The notes beneath the pieces were generated by a model, which saw nothing but the letters and a program-made list of their open reading frames with translations, made no database searches and had not been told where the DNA came from. This document shows positions 63,101-64,000 of a stretch of DNA of 64,000 bases, piece by piece. Position numbers and translations under genes: made by a program. The stretch's first letter is position 1; each line of letters begins with the position of its first letter. Source of the stretch: Pseudomonadota bacterium (GTDB lineage Bacteria > Pseudomonadota > Gammaproteobacteria > Pseudomonadales > Oleiphilaceae). Location of the stretch: NCBI GenBank assembly GCA_002747395.1, contig PDPE01000033.1, positions 36,566-100,565 of the forward strand, written 5' to 3'.

Positions 63101-63916
63101 GAGGTTCAGAGTGATCAAAATGGCGATGCCGTACTGGATAACATCCCCACCGGTTCGTACTTTTTCCGGGCCAGCGCCTTTGATCACGAAACCGTCACTG
63201 GACGCTTACTTGTCAAACCGGGAACGACTACCTATGAAGGCGTATTCCTGATGAATAAACTGGTCACCGTTGAGTTTTCAGTGAGGGAAATTACGCTGCA
63301 AGACCGCTACGAGATCGTACTCGAATCTACGTTTGAAACCAATGTTCTCGCACCGGTAATTATTTACGAACCTGCGGCGGTGAATCTGCCGTTGATGGAG
63401 AAAGGACAGGTGTTTTACGGCGAGCTGACGCTCACCAATTATGGGCTATTGCAGGCTGATACCGTTACGACACAGTACCCCAAAGGGGATGAATTCACCC
63501 GTTTCGAATTTTTAGCGGATACCCCGGAGACCTTGGGTCCCGGAGAATTTGTAGTGATTCCCTACCGGGTGATTGCGTTGCAAAACTTTGATCCCGGTCT
63601 GGATGGTAATGCTACCGGTGGTGGTTGCGTCAATCTGCAATACCAGGTGAAAACAGACTGTACAGCTGTGTGCTTGGGTGGTGATACCACGACCACCTCC
63701 AGTAGTTCCACGTTCAGCGTCAAAGGCGGCAGTTCCTGTGGTGGATCAGGCGGCGGCTTTGGCGGCGGGTATGGATTTTACGGTGGATTTGGCGGGTCAG
63801 GTGGCGGTGTGTCCCTGATACCGAAAGGCCCGGATACGTTAGAGGATAACGAAGAATGCGAAACTTATGGCTGTGACAGCGCGAGCTGCGCCTGCCCGGA
63901 AGGGAGCGCAGACTAA
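54197..63916 (+). CDS. giant (3239 aa) secreted multidomain protein: two LamG-like domains, SPRY-like domain, TSP3-like segment, multiple Fn3, carboxypeptidase-regulatory-like domain, Gly/Cys-rich C-terminus
   Basis: Signal peptide; PIAYWRMDEF...FTLETWFKS...WHHLVGTYDGVTLKLYLNGRQV...FDGSIDEVAIYNYALSSQQI and a second LamG (YSIEAWVKADE...WYHIVATFSAGQAKLFVNGE...FDGTIDNVAFYDRVLTSQEA); AYTGNVAWEVAITEGNIHYIGWISDDANLE..VGDILGFVYRAEAGVLEFWLNGQ; Fn3 repeats; tail CGGSGGGFGGGYGFYGGFGGSGGGVS...CETYGCDSASCACPEGSAD. Confidence 0.85.
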   Translation: MKALLKAVMLVWVFSFTLFGENVYASLELVKFGDQSYRDAVMADSPIAYWRMDEFQGASVGIDETGNGHDLSYPLSVSADSSVLIEGRSRKLSAHPIRAADDSAWDLQQFTLETWFKSKKTDSDAAFLIAHSASGSPYNWGLYESTSGRYSLYVRINGTVQVIGFERELAPVNQWHHLVGTYDGVTLKLYLNGRQVVERQISGTVSQNAGTIDLGEWSGGRFDGSIDEVAIYNYALSSQQISDHFANATLYRSDFTEKQRNDIDLYDLTVLRGGPVSYWSLDDNVTAVDLVSHYSGSIDNAPSKAEGIMGIENKALNFEKSANQHVVVPNQSLAHKLDQYSIEAWVKADEFGPYRAIFSKIPTDDLGVALRFSGDGQHFQFYQKGQSGSEFMLVDSDVFQLGKWYHIVATFSAGQAKLFVNGEVKAEGQFTLTPVTPELPILIGQHYYSTNHSHLNFDGTIDNVAFYDRVLTSQEATTHYQAGQSRLAEIFVEASSMDEAAINAKGVVVFGVDGQSSLFKLTGLRENFAKLFATDNTASVPTSLLDVLQNYFSEPTNIYTHGTPLYISYAVGSDWHAGGGPTGFIETTELTNFSLYTYYDNFYWYGGYYGPNWIKDASNNVYIFDNKTGNRVGNSDIHQSVYVSETKKVDFYMNYGGIHVVAVTSIPTAQHVTGGEYRANAMFEIPGTSQPVTTPVVWSETKKGSGISVSSEGLTVSKASGSWQTALASSAAYTGNVAWEVAITEGNIHYIGWISDDANLERAVHWANGATQVAGWRSTGQISTQFNEIQSGAVYSVGDILGFVYRAEAGVLEFWLNGQKRHTASGFSGALYPAWSAEGAASAIGRFSSVQYNYGSDVVLLSDQEDQDAPVEIDADPDNDGLSSQFEIAIGTDPDQPDTLTSSDTFVFVHTELESIGDIVAFDNKYYFLARKEGDSYLHQRLQFADTFFDTINEVSAVASRIRATTLYADDSWVYFNHGNGLVRYDGSVGVETFDTDGSYVSKDITSIDNTLIYGRSYGSGQGNFWYIFNRDLPLTSGHQFVRDYWVRNVYWGRGQAAVRFKGITYFFGTLAHSPNGKPAVYSTAKTDLYSINSKTDLQLVDTGIDNLMASNSHTAFMASNDAAVVVVVSNTGNYSISRDNTNWVTRSIDNYQFVTKRMVTDGIFFYAMVQHTSHGTFHIVRILANGEYQVKWDLAGATDFVDGSYQVLWHQLNMIDNHLVVVGTRTLDDDVSEGIVQAIPVLRESTSVSLTLDTEGSGSSILLDWSSHDSLADGITGYNVYIQSTDFASIEGLTPVATVSGKRHYLAENLPKSQASYFAVVPVDDEGTLYTDVTALSAIPVDTLAPEEVSNLAVMESNETSIHLRWSASIDSAKDLQGYRISIIQEDNSHTREETLLKSDLDPDLEFIEYHVSGLNMGVAYQVKVAVFDESDNYSEGMQIPALTWLANPQNVNVEALDKKLVVSWESAQPSNLVSHYNVYAESTPGVVYQIAVTVVNTAGAENTAVASSAGMPIGDTFGPTITSILWKDGIDTIDITSGGIVKREGQLEVQATDPSGINRVVFEKNAAPWGVDLSGSPHFEQPWHLVDDADGDYTIKITVFDNHNNATSHTLTLDVALLPPSQPSITLPASGLATNQEAVTVTGTAEPETIIQLQRNGVSIGSEFVVSSGGTFTNVVTLVDGMNELTAMARFENRFAFSQASAPVSITFDSSIPATPENLVTTARALGKVTLSWFEADDDTVLGYHVYRSNDPFVSVSEPGVARLTSSPLGTPNYQDVPIEDGTYYYAVTSVNGVDTESTLSTVSKVDADSQGPQALTIEYQPQGSFDSVTGRYGAGRLGVTITFNEPLRNTPFFALSTSGGLPLTASLVKDFSDPLVYKGEIEITPTTSSGVAVAVLSAFDSVGNRGTDVISGEEILIDTQAPKVTQLTVNPNAPIQNVLSPETDVEVEITLAEEVKAGTQPTLIPVLLENGISAPIVGLEAGIALTREAGAGQPRYTGQFTLPPNAGVDAGGLPNAELLSFTFEAFDDLDNRATHIQGNTSFQVYQGDLPPLDAPTGLTAQALPGGQVSLNWQAVPEAAGYLLHRQAPGETELTEWVQFDSGVTTAFLDGEPVPLDDGDYHYAIASLRSANGQNAVSAYSPVIIVPADGLAPAPPDNLIAELNGAGVVLRWQAPVAEPQNELLRYKVYRLDLPQGTEVIDLSGVEALQENIPEVIALDSTPSTTDHLYVVTAVDSAGNESAPSNSQYINVDLLPVKDLHIDMTVGQAPEIQWGHSSPGIAGFELATGPDGNLIPLMNVDGGVFSYVDSTYPGNATVAVERRYTVIAKDNQGMASLPHSLVLPAVSVALSPMNATPPIQKGIMNRVLFRVGNSGATLINQARLLVGIQVDGQTRLHPSAPFSVQPGGFADVNVVVGGYNSLDAIVNLNVSLLWQPNVGEQVTIQQPIGIEVGQSGLVARLEPEALIRGGLGKARLILENISDVETEILLAVNNGKADSPDVRFVLEDMDGNRLSTTAVRQVSGQVISVSDGSVVARIPAGETYLSDVFDMQVPASAPDDVVLKLEIDQFHYQVGRRNHVVIIGTTASQAVNLVETPYYGRLDSITPTRIYAGDPVTFQGVALDRETDVALIGVPLNLVLTSQGFERSYPVITRPDGTFSFNWVPTLAESGEYQVSVIHPQRLDRPDHGHFVVEGVTVSPTQLEVSIPRNFTQDIDLKVTTGVGTTLQNVHLKLVKAENASGQDVPLPEGVSWNDYTIAQVASGVTGYLKLQINGNNLAPERGYLTFDVVADNLGQTLATIRAEYFFAEALPVPKVSPSFITTGTRRGGNQSEVFTLRNEGLAPISNAHLTLVNEDDTAAPDWIRLAGTSILGDIGVNESRDIHVLVTPDTGASNGDYRFKVMIQGDNIPAQPYYVAVAVTDATTGSVVFHTRDIYTATLDEQGNPIPGLGQVSLKLQNEEVLSAVFEVQSDQNGDAVLDNIPTGSYFFRASAFDHETVTGRLLVKPGTTTYEGVFLMNKLVTVEFSVREITLQDRYEIVLESTFETNVLAPVIIYEPAAVNLPLMEKGQVFYGELTLTNYGLLQADTVTTQYPKGDEFTRFEFLADTPETLGPGEFVVIPYRVIALQNFDPGLDGNATGGGCVNLQYQVKTDCTAVCLGGDTTTTSSSSTFSVKGGSSCGGSGGGFGGGYGFYGGFGGSGGGVSLIPKGPDTLEDNEECETYGCDSASCACPEGSAD

Positions 63917-64000
63917 ATGACTGATAGTGTAACGACACCCCTTGACAAAGGTAACCCAACAGGAGCACCTGCCATGATAATCCCTCCCGCCTTGCGCTCT
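63917..64000 (+). CDS. start of the next gene in the same operon, truncated by window edge
   Basis: ATG immediately follows the TAA of the giant gene (TAAATG); 28 open codons MTDSVTTPLDKGNPTGAPAMIIPPALRS. Confidence 0.55.
   Translation, partial: MTDSVTTPLDKGNPTGAPAMIIPPALRS

Noticed and set aside
1-64000. tRNA, rRNA, prophage or complete insertion sequences
   Set aside because: No tRNA cloverleaf, rRNA, integrase or full transposase was recognised on reading; a tRNAscan/Infernal run would be needed to exclude small RNAs.

Overview
This 64 kb window comes from a gammaproteobacterial chromosome. About 0-47 kb is mostly housekeeping DNA in recognisable synteny: cheV; rsxABC and rsxDGE-nth; metG-mrp-dcd; an iron-type ABC exporter pair behind a Fur box; argF; ffh; rpsP-rimM-trmD-rplS; dsbC-hom-thrC-recJ-prfB-lysS-ung. 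About 48-64 kb is a co-directional accessory locus of very large secreted proteins: (i) a 1200-aa modular protein ending in a Cys-bearing dockerin-like module, (ii) a cohesin-like protein with a PEP-CTERM-type tail, (iii) an exported rhodanese-fold protein without the catalytic Cys, (iv) a membrane-anchored transglutaminase-like protein, (v) a 3239-aa LamG/SPRY/Fn3 giant with a Gly/Cys-rich C-terminus, and (vi) a further gene cut by the window edge. I regard this as the best candidate for an undescribed system: a non-cellulosomal, surface-assembled cohesin-dockerin/cross-linking locus. Other points of interest: a recurrent pattern of short (14-22 bp) imperfect tandem duplications just upstream of start codons; an MCP split by one in-frame amber codon; an rsx operon interrupted by an opposite-strand SIMPL gene; a terminator-like hairpin plus Arg-Arg mini-ORF in the argF leader; an upstream mini-ORF made by duplication at mrp; the canonical prfB +1 frameshift; and two divergent genes whose start codons share one palindrome. 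All calls come from reading the sequence; no searches were run.
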